A DNA stretch of 64,000 nt from the NCBI RefSeq assembly GCF_025399835.1, contig NZ_JAODVR010000001.1, forward strand, positions 2,356,001 through 2,420,000, written 5' to 3'. A program made the translations under genes and the position numbers. This DNA is from Haloarchaeobius sp. HME9146 (GTDB lineage Archaea; Halobacteriota; Halobacteria; Halobacteriales; Natrialbaceae). A model generated the notes under the pieces. That model ran no database searches, was not told the origin of the DNA, and saw only the letters and a list, made by a program, of their open reading frames with translations. This document shows, in pieces, positions 41,064 to 49,422 of this stretch; position 1 is the first letter of the stretch, and each line of letters begins with the position of its first letter.

Positions 41064-41393
41064 GTGAGCAACGAGAACCTCAACATCGTGCCGGCCGAGG
41101 CCGACCGCGTCGTCGAACTCGACCCGGTCGTCGACCCAGAACCCGTCCCGGAACCAGCGCCGTCCGCTGTCCCGGACATCCAGGAACCGTCGTGGCGCAC
41201 CGACCTCGCGGCACTCGTCGACAGTCCCACAGTCGGCCGGGTCGTCCTGGCCATGCTGCTCGCCCTCGAGTTCCTCTGGCTGGCGTGGTTCGTCACGCCC
41301 GCGCTGGGAATCGTGGTGGCGTTCGGGTTCGTCGTCTCGCTGCTGCTGGTCGTCCCCTACGTCGCGGTTCGGATCGCTGGCGACAGTGTGTAG
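41064..41393 (+). CDS. membrane protein with acidic Pro-rich N-terminus
   Basis: A 109-residue protein with a GTG start. A cytoplasmic or exterior Pro/Glu/Val-rich head (VVDPEPVPEPAPSAVPDIQE) precedes two closely spaced helices (VVLAMLLALEFLWLAWFVTP, VAFGFVVSLLLVVPYVAVRI). No family recognised. It sits alone between two core genes. Confidence 0.6.
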   Translation: MSNENLNIVPAEADRVVELDPVVDPEPVPEPAPSAVPDIQEPSWRTDLAALVDSPTVGRVVLAMLLALEFLWLAWFVTPALGIVVAFGFVVSLLLVVPYVAVRIAGDSV

Positions 41394-41495
41394 GCCGCTT
41401 TCATCGATTCGAGGCAGAGACCGGTGCGACCGCCGCAGAAACAGAATAATATTCGCCAGCCTGTGAGGCGGCCGGGAAGGACCTGAAGACCGGTT

Positions 41496-42983
41496 TCAGT
41501 CGGGCTGGTAGTTCGGCGCTTCGTCGGTGATCATCACGTCGTGGGCGTGGCTCTCGGTCTGGCCCGCCGCCGAGACGCGAACGAACTCCGAGCGCTCTTT
41601 GAACTCGGGGACGGTCTCGGCACCGACGTAGCCCATGCCGGACTGCATCCCACCGACGAGCTGGTGGAGCTCCTTGCTCAGCGGCCCCTTGTACGGGGTC
41701 GCGGCCTCGACGCCCTCGGGAACGTAGTCCTCGTCTTCGTCGTCGTCCTTGAGGTAGCGCTGGCCGTCGCCGGACTGCATCGCGCCGACCGACCCCATGC
41801 CGCGGTACTGCTTGTACTTCTTGCCCTGCATCTTGACGACGCGGCCGGGGGCCTCGTCGGTCCCCGCGAAGTACGAACCGAGCATCACGGCGTCGGCCCC
41901 GGCCGCGATGGCCTTGATGGCGTCACCGGAGTACCGGATACCACCGTCTGCGATGACGGGCACGTCGTGGCGGGTCGCCACGTCCGCGACCTCCGAGACG
42001 GCGGTGATCTGGGGCATGCCAGACCCGGAGACGATGCGGGTCGTACAGATGGAGCCCGGGCCGATGCCGACCTTCAGGCCGTCCGCGAAGTCGACGAGGT
42101 CCTCGGCGGCCTCCCGGGTCCCGACGTTCCCGACGACCACGTCGGCCTCGACGTTCTCCTTGATCTCGCGAGCGCTGTCGATGACGTTGAGGTTGTGCGC
42201 GTGCGCGCAGTCGATGAACAGGACGTCGGCCCCGGCCTCGTCGGCCGCGATTGCACGGTCGACCTCGAACGGGCCGACGGCCGCACCTGCGATGAGACGC
42301 CCGTCGTCGTCGCGGGCCGCGTTGTCGTACTCGCGGCGCTGGAGGATACCCTGCATCGTGACGAGCCCGATGAGTCGGTTGTCCTCGTCGACGATGGGGA
42401 CGCGCTCGATCTTGTGCTCGTACATCAGTTCGAGACCTTCGCGTGCGTTCAGCCCCTTCGGACCCGTGATGACCTCCTCGGTCATGGCCTCGCTGACGCG
42501 GTCTTGCTCACCGACCTCGAGGTACGGACGGATGTCCGTCCCGGAGATGATGCCGAGAACCCTGTCGTCATCGTCGACGACGGGGGCACCGTTGACGCCT
42601 TCGCGTGCCATCATCGCGTCGACCTCCTCGACCGTCTGGTCGGGGTTCGCCGTGACGACGTCGCGGATGATGAGCTCGTCGGCGCGCTTGACGCGCTCGA
42701 TGTGGGCCGTCATCTCGTCGACGTCGAGATTGCGGTGGATGACGCCGAGTCCGCCGTTACGAGCCATCGCGATGCCCATGTCCGCCTCGGTGACGGTGTC
42801 CATCGCGGCCGAGAGAACGGGAACTGGAAGCTCGACGTTCTTCGACACGCGAGATGTCAGGTCGGCTTCGTCGGGTTCGACGCGGCTCTCTTTCGGTCGG
42901 AGGAGCACATCGTCGAATGTCAATGCCTCTGGTACGCGGAGTTTCTCGGAGAATCTGCCGTCCTCGTGAGCGTCCTTCGCCAT
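41496..42983 (-). CDS. guaB: IMP dehydrogenase
   Basis: A 495-residue IMPDH, the first committed step of GMP synthesis (IMP + NAD+ to XMP + NADH). The catalytic Cys loop is [17 protein letters not shown]; the substrate-binding strand is [16 protein letters not shown]; the flap includes [15 protein letters not shown] pair ([39 protein letters not shown]) interrupts the barrel at residues about 95-220. ATG 42983 is chosen because CACTAAAGC (a TATA-like element on this strand, centred 27 bp upstream) makes a leaderless mRNA; the upstream extension to 43049 is unlikely. Confidence 0.96.
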   Translation of the reverse strand: MAKDAHEDGRFSEKLRVPEALTFDDVLLRPKESRVEPDEADLTSRVSKNVELPVPVLSAAMDTVTEADMGIAMARNGGLGVIHRNLDVDEMTAHIERVKRADELIIRDVVTANPDQTVEEVDAMMAREGVNGAPVVDDDDRVLGIISGTDIRPYLEVGEQDRVSEAMTEEVITGPKGLNAREGLELMYEHKIERVPIVDEDNRLIGLVTMQGILQRREYDNAARDDDGRLIAGAAVGPFEVDRAIAADEAGADVLFIDCAHAHNLNVIDSAREIKENVEADVVVGNVGTREAAEDLVDFADGLKVGIGPGSICTTRIVSGSGMPQITAVSEVADVATRHDVPVIADGGIRYSGDAIKAIAAGADAVMLGSYFAGTDEAPGRVVKMQGKKYKQYRGMGSVGAMQSGDGQRYLKDDDEDEDYVPEGVEAATPYKGPLSKELHQLVGGMQSGMGYVGAETVPEFKERSEFVRVSAAGQTESHAHDVMITDEAPNYQPD

Positions 42984-43215
42984 ATAAGTGGTCCGCACGA
43001 GTGCCACTAAAGCGTTCCGAGACAGTCGCTCCGTGCCGTTCCCTTTCACACCTTTGAATACCGACAGTAGTGGTGGACAAAGATAGACTCTCTCGGGGAA
43101 ATCTGCACATCGGCTACGGAGCGTAGCATCGTTTTAAAAAGGCCCTAGTATATCGTTGGCGTTTGGCCACTCGTCTCACACAATCCTTATCAATTCAGGG
43201 GTCTGTGATGTGAGT

Positions 43216-43401
43216 ATGAACTCCGCCACGGATTTCACCACGCGAACGTTCGCTCAGGTTCGAGACGACACCGCACGTTCCCTGGCGGAGACATTTGCAC
43301 TCCTTCGGCCCACCAAACGGTTCGCCGACGCCCCCGCATCGCGTCGCCACCGTTCCCACCCCGGGGCCACGGGTCAGGCCCAACCACCAGCTGATCGATG
43401 A
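43216..43401 (+). CDS. 61-codon ORF coupled to the DUF5794 gene
   Basis: ATG 43216 to TGA 43401 overlaps the next ATG in an ATGA tetranucleotide. The product (starting MNSATDFTTRTFAQVRDDTA) has no domain or membrane segment. Coupling is the main evidence; it could also be a shadow of regulatory DNA. Confidence 0.4.
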   Translation: MNSATDFTTRTFAQVRDDTARSLAETFALLRPTKRFADAPASRRHRSHPGATGQAQPPADR

Positions 43402-44177
43402 GTACGTCACGCCATCCCGTCGCGCTCAGACTGGAAGGTATCGTCGGTGGGAAGACGCGCCTGCTCGCGACCGTCATGGGCCTCTCGCTCGTCGACGGTA
43501 TCTTCCCCGCACTCGTCCTCGCAGGGGCGCTCTCGACCACCATCGGAATCGTCCAGGTCGGCCTGCTCGTCTTCGGCGGCAGCGCCACCGTCGCGGTCAT
43601 CCTCGCCGAGATGGACGGAACCCACCGCGAGATAATCGCCAGCGTCGCCCTCGTCGGCGTCGGCGTGGTCGTCCTCGCCGCCATCGAGGCCGCCATCGCC
43701 CCGACCATCGAGAGCATCCTCTACACGCACAGGTTCGAGCGCGCCGCTGCACTCGTCATCGCCGCCGTCGCCGCAAAGACCGCGTCCGCACGCGTGGGCG
43801 AGTACCTCCCCCGGCCCGCAGTGGTCGTCGGCATCGGCCTGGTGGTCAGCCTCGACCCCTCGAACCCCCAGCTTGCGCTGGCGCCCGACCTGGTCCTCGT
43901 CGCCAAGGCCGCGGCCGCGGCCGCCGTCGGCGCGACGTTCGCCCTGCTGGTCGCCATCGCGGGCCCGCAGCTCCGCCAGCGCATGGACGTCGACCGCTTC
44001 CGCTTCGGGAGCGCGGTCGCCCTCGGCCTGCTGGCGCTCTCCATCGCCGGCCTCATCGAGGTCAACTCCGCCCCGCTCGCCGTCATGGCCGTCTCGGCCG
44101 TCCTCGCGCTGGACCCCAGCGCCGGTGAGGGGCAGCCGGCCGACACTCCCACCGAGCGCGCCGACGCGGCCGACTGA
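43398..44177 (+). CDS. DUF5794 membrane protein
   Basis: A 259-residue integral membrane protein with at least seven hydrophobic segments (LLATVMGLSLVDGIFPALVL, VALVGVGVVVLAAIEAAIAP, VVVGIGLVVSLDPSNPQLAL, VAIAGPQLRQ and others) and a short acidic tail. I recognise the haloarchaeal DUF5794 family by the start SRHPVALRLEGIVGGKTRLL. It is followed by DUF5795. Function unknown. Confidence 0.8.
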   Translation: MSTSRHPVALRLEGIVGGKTRLLATVMGLSLVDGIFPALVLAGALSTTIGIVQVGLLVFGGSATVAVILAEMDGTHREIIASVALVGVGVVVLAAIEAAIAPTIESILYTHRFERAAALVIAAVAAKTASARVGEYLPRPAVVVGIGLVVSLDPSNPQLALAPDLVLVAKAAAAAAVGATFALLVAIAGPQLRQRMDVDRFRFGSAVALGLLALSIAGLIEVNSAPLAVMAVSAVLALDPSAGEGQPADTPTERADAAD

Positions 44178-44231
44178 GTGCTCCGCTGACTGACCGGAGG
44201 GCTTACGGCTTTCCGGCGTTCCGTTTCCACC

Positions 44232-44459
44232 ATGACAGGCAACCGCGTCGTGGAGGGTCGCATGGTCACCCCCAAGAGCCTCGCCGAACTCGTCGAGGGC
44301 GAGTCCGTCATGGAAGCCGAGAACATCGAAGACGCCGACCGGGAGTGTCCCGACTGCGGCGGCGACGTGCTCAAGGTGGTGTACATGCCGAGCGTCACCG
44401 AACTCGTCACCGGCTACAAGTGCCAGGACTGCGAGTGGGCCGACGACGACCGCGACTGA
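44232..44459 (+). CDS. DUF5795 zinc-ribbon protein
   Basis: A 75-residue protein beginning MTGNRVVEGRMVTPKSLAEL, with two CxxC pairs (RECPDCGGDV, YKCQDCEWADD) giving one zinc site. It matches the haloarchaeal DUF5795 family, which travels with DUF5794. Function unknown. Confidence 0.85.
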   Translation: MTGNRVVEGRMVTPKSLAELVEGESVMEAENIEDADRECPDCGGDVLKVVYMPSVTELVTGYKCQDCEWADDDRD

Positions 44460-44492
44460 CCCCGGTTTCGAATCGGTTTGAATCGAAACCCC

Positions 44493-44498
44493 TTTAGT
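44493..44498 (+). promoter_or_regulatory. tRNA-Trp promoter TATA element
   Basis: TTTAGT is about 28 bp before the first base of tRNA-Trp. Confidence 0.5.
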
Positions 44499-44523
44499 GC
44501 GAACCGCCAAACGAGAGAGCGAA

Positions 44524-44703
44524 GGGGACGTGGCCAAGCCAGGCATGGCGACTGACTCCAGAGGCCACGCGCCCGGGACGAAACTCCAGCTGATATACCG
44601 AGCGGCCGACTGATCATCGGTTCGCGACGACGACCCTCTGGAGTTCCGAGGCGCACACACCGGAGATATCAGTCGATCGGGGGTTCAAATCCCTCCGTCC
44701 CCA
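44524..44703 (+). tRNA. tRNA-Trp(CCA), intron-containing
   Basis: The acceptor GGGGACG pairs with CGTCCCC. The 5' exon ends near 44561 after anticodon CCA (44558-44560); the 3' exon resumes near 44668 and closes the anticodon stem as TCAGT. The intron is about 106 nt and its end CCTCTGGAGT is the exact reverse complement of the exon/intron junction ACTCCAGAGG, which builds the bulge-helix-bulge. In haloarchaea this intron carries a C/D-box guide RNA for tRNA-Trp itself; I see CTGA D-like boxes but did not prove the C boxes. Mature length about 74 nt. Confidence 0.92.
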
Positions 44704-44888
44704 TTTTCTCGCAGCACAACACGACGAGCGAAGCGAGGAGGCTGTGCTGCCTGAATCATAGACGAGGAGGGATTTGAACCAGGGAGCGTAACGGAGTGGA
44801 ACGACCGTGGTTCCGATTTCTGTGGAATCGGAAGCCTGTGACGGCTCCGTCACAGTGGTTCGAACTTGCCTCCGTCCCCATTTTCTCG
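44704..44888 (+). repeat. tRNA-Trp-linked structured element with a copied tRNA 3' end
   Basis: Contains in order: GCAGCACA/TGTGCTGC stem (44711-44718 and 44743-44750) capped by CGAGCGAAGCGAG (44725-44737); GGAGGGATTTGAACC (44766-44780), exact reverse complement of tRNA T-arm 44682-44696; TTCCGATT/AATCGGAA (44811-44818 and 44826-44833); CTGTGACGG-CT-CCGTCACAG (44836-44855); and a direct copy of the T-arm plus acceptor end with the flanking ATTTTCTCG (44857-44888). The layout matches the element behind tRNA-Lys. Confidence 0.88.
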
Positions 44889-45012
44889 AATCACACACCG
44901 AGTGAGCGGCGGCTGTTGCTGCCCCGAACTCGGCGCCGGCAGTGGCATCCGATAGTATAAACTGAGTAAACAGTCCCAGCGATTAATTGGTTTTCAGCGA
45001 CTGGTCGTGACT

Positions 45013-45573
45013 ATGCAGAGACGAACGGTCCTGCAGTCCGTGGGGGCATCGCTCGCGAGCATACCACTCGTCGCATCGACAGTGACAGCCAAGCAGGGTG
45101 AGAAGCAACCCGTGGGGGGAACGCTGCCGAACGAGAACGCGCCCGTGCAACAGGTGTCCGGGTTCCCATCGGGGGAGCGAACGGTCGAGGCCGGGCAGTT
45201 CCTGCGGCTGGAGAACGGGTGGGTGTTCTTCGACCTCTCCGACGAGAAGATCCGCGAGTTCTTCGAGAAGACCCGACAGACGTTCACGTTCGACGGACAG
45301 CGCTTCGTCCTCGACAGCTACGAGGAGTGGGAGGAGTACGCGGTCGAGGGGACCGAGGACCTGTTCCTGTTCACGCACACCGATACGCCGAAGGGGGTGG
45401 GCGAGCGCTTCGAGGTGACCTGGGACGTCGTCTACACCGACGCGTACTACGACCCCATCCGGGACATCCAGTACGAGCAGGGCGAGCGAAGCGTCATCTT
45501 CCCGTTCCAGAGTCGGTACGAGGTCGTCGCAAAGGACTCAGGAGCGGCGGGGGCGGAAACGGGCCGCCGCTGA
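45013..45573 (+). CDS. Tat-exported hypothetical protein
   Basis: A 186-residue protein starting MQRRTVLQSVGASLASIPLV with the twin-arginine signal and probable cleavage after STVTA. The mature part is beta-rich (QVSGFPSGERTVEAGQFLRL, WEEYAVEGTEDLFLFTHTDT) and ends in a short Gly-rich tail. No family recognised; ATG 45013 was preferred over GTG 45007. Confidence 0.65.
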   Translation: MQRRTVLQSVGASLASIPLVASTVTAKQGEKQPVGGTLPNENAPVQQVSGFPSGERTVEAGQFLRLENGWVFFDLSDEKIREFFEKTRQTFTFDGQRFVLDSYEEWEEYAVEGTEDLFLFTHTDTPKGVGERFEVTWDVVYTDAYYDPIRDIQYEQGERSVIFPFQSRYEVVAKDSGAAGAETGRR

Positions 45574-45723
45574 AGGCACAACACCACCCGATTCTTCATC
45601 GAGACGGCCGGTAGCCTGTGCTGTCGTCGAACCAGCGTCGACTCACGCAGCCGATTCCAAGCTTCCGAGAATAGAAACCAGTATTCATTACGCTACCGCC
45701 GAAAGGTTCGCATAGACAGTTAC

Positions 45724-46545
45724 ATGCCGACGCGTCGCAGGAGCCTCCAGGCGCTCGCCGCGGCCGGGGCCACGGGTATCCTCGGAAGCGCAGCCTACAG
45801 CCAGCTCTCGGCTTCCGACGACGCACCCACCGCACTGGTCGCCGGCTCGCTCCTCACGGTCGCCTCCGACACGCCCGGGGCGAGCATCGAGGCTCACGGC
45901 TCGGCAACCGTGGCCCAGCTCGTCCGCGACGAGCTCAGACAGCCAGACGCAATCGCACTCGCAGACCCGGTGTTGTTCCAGGGCATCACCGAGGAGTTCA
46001 CGCTGTTCGCGACGAACGCGCTGGTACTGACCTACGACCCCAGGTCCGAGCACGCAGAGTCGGTCCAGCAGGACTGGCGCGAGGCGGTCCGGAATCCCGA
46101 GGTCAGCATCGGGCGGACCGACCCGAAACTCGACCCACTGGGCTACCGGACCGTGATGGCGCTGCAACTCGCCGAGGGGCTCGACACCGACACGGTGCTC
46201 GACGACTCCCGCATCTTCGCCGAGACCGGCCTCCTGAACGCGCTCGAAGCGGGGGGAATCGACGCGGCGTTCACCTACCGGAACATGGCGGTCGAGCGCG
46301 GCCTCTCGTACGTCGACCTCCCCGAACGCATCGACTTCTCTGACCCGATGCGGCGCGAGACCTACGCGAGCGTCAGTTACGAGCTGTCGGAGCAGACCGT
46401 GCAGGGCGCACCCATCCGGTACGGGGTCGCCGCGCTCACGCCGGCCGGCGAGTCGTGGATTCGGGCCCTCGTCGGCGAAGAGCGCCGCCTCGAACGGGCC
46501 GGGTTCACGATTCCGCGGAGCTACCCCAAGCTGGGACGGCCGTAA
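45724..46545 (+). CDS. tungstate/molybdate-type substrate-binding protein, orphan
   Basis: A 273-residue exported binding protein. The leader MPTRRRSLQALAAAGATGIL looks Tat-like. The body follows the WtpA/ModA-type pattern: VAGSLLTVASDTPGASIEAH, FATNALVLTYDP, VSIGRTDPKLDPLGYRTVMA, and LDALEAGGIDAAFTYRNMAV-type helix. Relatives deliver oxyanions to an ABC permease. No permease or ATPase gene lies next to it here, so it either serves a distant transporter or has another role. Confidence 0.75.
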   Translation: MPTRRRSLQALAAAGATGILGSAAYSQLSASDDAPTALVAGSLLTVASDTPGASIEAHGSATVAQLVRDELRQPDAIALADPVLFQGITEEFTLFATNALVLTYDPRSEHAESVQQDWREAVRNPEVSIGRTDPKLDPLGYRTVMALQLAEGLDTDTVLDDSRIFAETGLLNALEAGGIDAAFTYRNMAVERGLSYVDLPERIDFSDPMRRETYASVSYELSEQTVQGAPIRYGVAALTPAGESWIRALVGEERRLERAGFTIPRSYPKLGRP

Positions 46546-46605
46546 CCGAACGACTGCGGCCCGGCGACCGCGTCGTTTATCCCGCCCACAGTCTCGTTTT
46601 GGGGT

Positions 46606-47118
46606 ATGACGCTGGCGAGGGAGACACGCGACGCGGCCGACGAACATCCGTTCCTGCTTTCAGCCCTGCGAGCGGGTGTGGTGAACTACTCTGCGGCCGC
46701 CCGGTTTCTGGCGGTCGACGGGGAGGCAGAGGCGGTGGCGACGGCACTGCGACGCTACGCGGATGCCCTGCCAGAGTTCGAGACCGGCAGCCGGGACGTC
46801 CGTGTCACCATGCAGAGCGGTATCGGCCCGGTCCCCGAAGCTGCCGACGACGAGCCGTTGCTTCGGGTGAGCGAGCAGGGGTACGGGAAGACGGCCGGTG
46901 GCGAGTCCACAGCCATCCTGGCGACGGGGGCGGTCGACGCGGCGTTCTGCCAGCAGGCGCTCGGGCAACTGGAGACCGACGACGTGGGTGTCTCCGCGCT
47001 CGGGTTCGACGGGGGCGCACTCGTCGTCCTCGTCGGCCGGCGGGAGGCCGCCAACGCGCTCCGGGCCGTCGAGGCCGCCGCCGAGGCCGTCCGGGAACCG
47101 GCGCGAGACACGCCGTGA
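46606..47118 (+). CDS. DUF7523-like ACT-domain-type protein
   Basis: A 170-residue protein. An N-terminal helix-rich part (HPFLLSALRAGVVNYSAAAR) precedes strands and helices typical of an ACT-like fold (DDVGVSALGFDGGALVVLVG). I remember it as the haloarchaeal DUF7523 family, which sits beside cysS, but cannot verify it. Its ATG lies 61 bp after the binding-protein stop. Confidence 0.65.
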   Translation: MTLARETRDAADEHPFLLSALRAGVVNYSAAARFLAVDGEAEAVATALRRYADALPEFETGSRDVRVTMQSGIGPVPEAADDEPLLRVSEQGYGKTAGGESTAILATGAVDAAFCQQALGQLETDDVGVSALGFDGGALVVLVGRREAANALRAVEAAAEAVREPARDTP

Positions 47119-47134
47119 CCACTCACCGTATCCA

Positions 47135-47140
47135 TTAAAA
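47135..47140 (+). promoter_or_regulatory. TATA element of cysS
   Basis: TTAAAA is about 27 bp before the ATG at 47165, supporting a leaderless cysS transcript and this start. Confidence 0.5.
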
Positions 47141-47164
47141 GGACTGCAGGGGAAGAAGAGGGTA

Positions 47165-48652
47165 ATGACCCTGTACGTGTCGAACACGTTGACGGGCGAG
47201 AAGGAGGCGTTCGAGCCACAGGACCCCGACGATGTGCTGCTCTACTACTGTGGCCTCACCGTCTCCGACCCCGCCCACCTCGGCCACGCCCGCGGCTGGG
47301 TACACGTGGACGTGATGCACCGCTGGCTGGAACAGCTCGGCTACGGCGTCCGACACGTCGAGAACTTCACCGACGTGAACGAGAAGATTGTCGCCCGGGC
47401 GGGCGACCCCGAACTCGGCGCGGACGAGGCCGAGGTCGCCGAGCATTACATTCAGGACGTGCTCGACGACATGCGCGGGCTGAACCTCAAGCGCGCCGAG
47501 GTGTACCCCCGCGTCACCGAGCACATCCCGGAGATCATCAACCTCATCCAGACACTCATCGACCAGGAACACGCCTACGAGTCCAACGGGTCGGTGTACT
47601 TCGACGTCACCACCTTCGAGGACTACGGCAAACTCTCCGGGCAGAAGGTCGAGGAGATCGAGGAGCAAGGCGACCCCGACGAACTCGCCGAGAAGCGCCA
47701 CCCCGCGGACTTCGCACTGTGGAAGGCCGACGGCGTCAAGCCGGAAGCGGTCCGCGAGCACCGTAAAGAGGGCCACCCACTCGGCGAGGACGAGTGCCCG
47801 AGCGGGCAGACGTGGGACTCGCCCTGGGGCGAGGGCCGGCCCGGCTGGCACATCGAGTGCTCGGCCATGTCGATGACCCACCTCGACTCGACCATCGACA
47901 TCCACGTCGGCGGGATGGACCTCGTCTTCCCCCACCACGAGAACGAGGTCGCCCAGAGCGAGGCCGCGACCGGCCAGCAGTTCTCGAACTACTGGCTGCA
48001 CGTCCGGTTGCTGGAGACGAAGGCCGAGAAGATGTCCTCCAGCCTTGGTAACTTCACCACCGTCGCGGACCTACTTCGCGAGGAGGGCCCGAACGTGGTC
48101 CGGATGCTCCTCGTCTCGACGGCGTACCACAACAAGGCGGTCTTCAGCGACGAGACGCTCACCGAGGCCAGAGAACGCTGGGAACGGCTCGAACGCGGCT
48201 ACCGCGCCGCCGTCGATGCCTGCGATTCCACCGCGGCCCGGACGAAGGTCGACGACCGCGACCTGAAGTCCGCCGTCGAGCGCACCCGCCGCGAGTTCGC
48301 AGAGGGGATGAACGACGACTTCAACACCCGCGAGGCGACGACGGCCCTGCTCGAACTCGCAACCGCGGTGAACAGGCACCTCGCCGACCGCGACGAGTAC
48401 GACTACCGCGCCCTCCACGACGCCATCGACACGTTCGAAGAACTCGGTGGGGGCGTCCTCGGCTTCCAGTTCGGCGCGCAGACCGGCGGCGAGGCGAGTG
48501 TTGCCGACGAGGTCATCCAGCTGGTCCTCGACGTACGCGAGGCCGAACGCGAAGCTGGCAACTACGACCGTGCCGACGAGCTCCGGGACGAACTCGAAGC
48601 GATGGGTGTCACCGTCGAGGACACCGACGACGGCACTTCGTTCCACTACTGA
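47165..48652 (+). CDS. cysS: cysteinyl-tRNA synthetase
   Basis: A 495-residue class I synthetase. The HIGH-type motif is HLGHARGWVHVD and the zinc Cys is in YYCGLTVSDP; the second zinc ligands lie in WHIECSAMS and the HHENE block; the KMSKS-type loop is KAEKMSSSLGN. The C-terminal DALR-like anticodon-binding domain follows. It charges tRNA-Cys in the cytosol. The TATA element places it as leaderless from 47165. Confidence 0.96.
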   Translation: MTLYVSNTLTGEKEAFEPQDPDDVLLYYCGLTVSDPAHLGHARGWVHVDVMHRWLEQLGYGVRHVENFTDVNEKIVARAGDPELGADEAEVAEHYIQDVLDDMRGLNLKRAEVYPRVTEHIPEIINLIQTLIDQEHAYESNGSVYFDVTTFEDYGKLSGQKVEEIEEQGDPDELAEKRHPADFALWKADGVKPEAVREHRKEGHPLGEDECPSGQTWDSPWGEGRPGWHIECSAMSMTHLDSTIDIHVGGMDLVFPHHENEVAQSEAATGQQFSNYWLHVRLLETKAEKMSSSLGNFTTVADLLREEGPNVVRMLLVSTAYHNKAVFSDETLTEARERWERLERGYRAAVDACDSTAARTKVDDRDLKSAVERTRREFAEGMNDDFNTREATTALLELATAVNRHLADRDEYDYRALHDAIDTFEELGGGVLGFQFGAQTGGEASVADEVIQLVLDVREAEREAGNYDRADELRDELEAMGVTVEDTDDGTSFHY

Positions 48653-48705
48653 GGGCAGCGCGGGGGGTTGCCGAGGGTCGACCCCGAGCATGATAGGCGG
48701 ACAGA

Positions 48706-48713
48706 CTTTTATC
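48706..48713 (+). promoter_or_regulatory. TATA element of the DUF6517 gene
   Basis: CTTTTATC is about 26 bp before the ATG at 48736. Confidence 0.5.
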
Positions 48714-48735
48714 CCCTGCAGAGTGACCGACGGGT

Positions 48736-49383
48736 ATGAAGCTGACTCGACGGACGTTGCTGGGCAGTGCCAGTGCAGGAATCGCGGCGACAGCCGGGTG
48801 TCTCGGCATCCTCTCTGGAACGAGCGAGTTCGCGGCCGACCAGGCCGCCGTCGACGAGCAGGTTGCGAGCGACACGAACTACGTCAAGCAGGAACCCAAA
48901 GAACAGACCATCGAGAAGACGTTCTCCGCGGCGGGCCAGGAGAAGACGGTGAAGGTGACGAACTGGGTCACGCAGTACTACAAGACCCTCGACCTGCCCA
49001 TCGCATCGGACCAGAAGGCGGGCGTGTTCGCGCTCATCTCCTCACCGAAGGTCGAGGTCGTCGGCCAGTCGTTCAACCCGCTGAAGGACTGGGACGAGCG
49101 CAAACTGGCGAAGCAGATCCAGTCGCAGTACGAGGGCTTCTCGGTCGGCAGCGCGGTCGACGAGTTCGCCGTCCAGATACTCGGCTCCGCGAAGACCGTG
49201 ACGAAGTTCGAGGGGACCGCGACCCTCAGTGGGAACGAGGTCGACGTCTACCTCCTCCTCACGGGCGCGGTCGGCCACGAGTCCGACTTCGTCGTCCCGA
49301 TGGGCATCTACCCGCAGGAGATCGACGAACAGGCCAACGTCACGAAGCTCATGCGGAATCTCGTGCATCCCGCGGCAGAATAA
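48736..49383 (+). CDS. DUF6517 lipoprotein
   Basis: A 215-residue Tat-like lipoprotein (MKLTRRTLLGSASAGIAATA, lipobox AGC). The mature part (ISSPKVEVVGQSFNPLKDWD, TKFEGTATLSGNEVDVYLLL, VVPMGIYPQEIDEQANVTKL) fits the haloarchaeal DUF6517 family as I recall it. Function unknown. It converges with the pilin-like cluster. Confidence 0.75.
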   Translation: MKLTRRTLLGSASAGIAATAGCLGILSGTSEFAADQAAVDEQVASDTNYVKQEPKEQTIEKTFSAAGQEKTVKVTNWVTQYYKTLDLPIASDQKAGVFALISSPKVEVVGQSFNPLKDWDERKLAKQIQSQYEGFSVGSAVDEFAVQILGSAKTVTKFEGTATLSGNEVDVYLLLTGAVGHESDFVVPMGIYPQEIDEQANVTKLMRNLVHPAAE

Positions 49384-49422
49384 GCGCGTCTCTCCGTTCG
49401 ATTCGAGTACCGTGACACCCGG

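Noticed and set aside
44857-44888. Second tRNA-Trp gene
   Set aside because: Only the 3' end is repeated.
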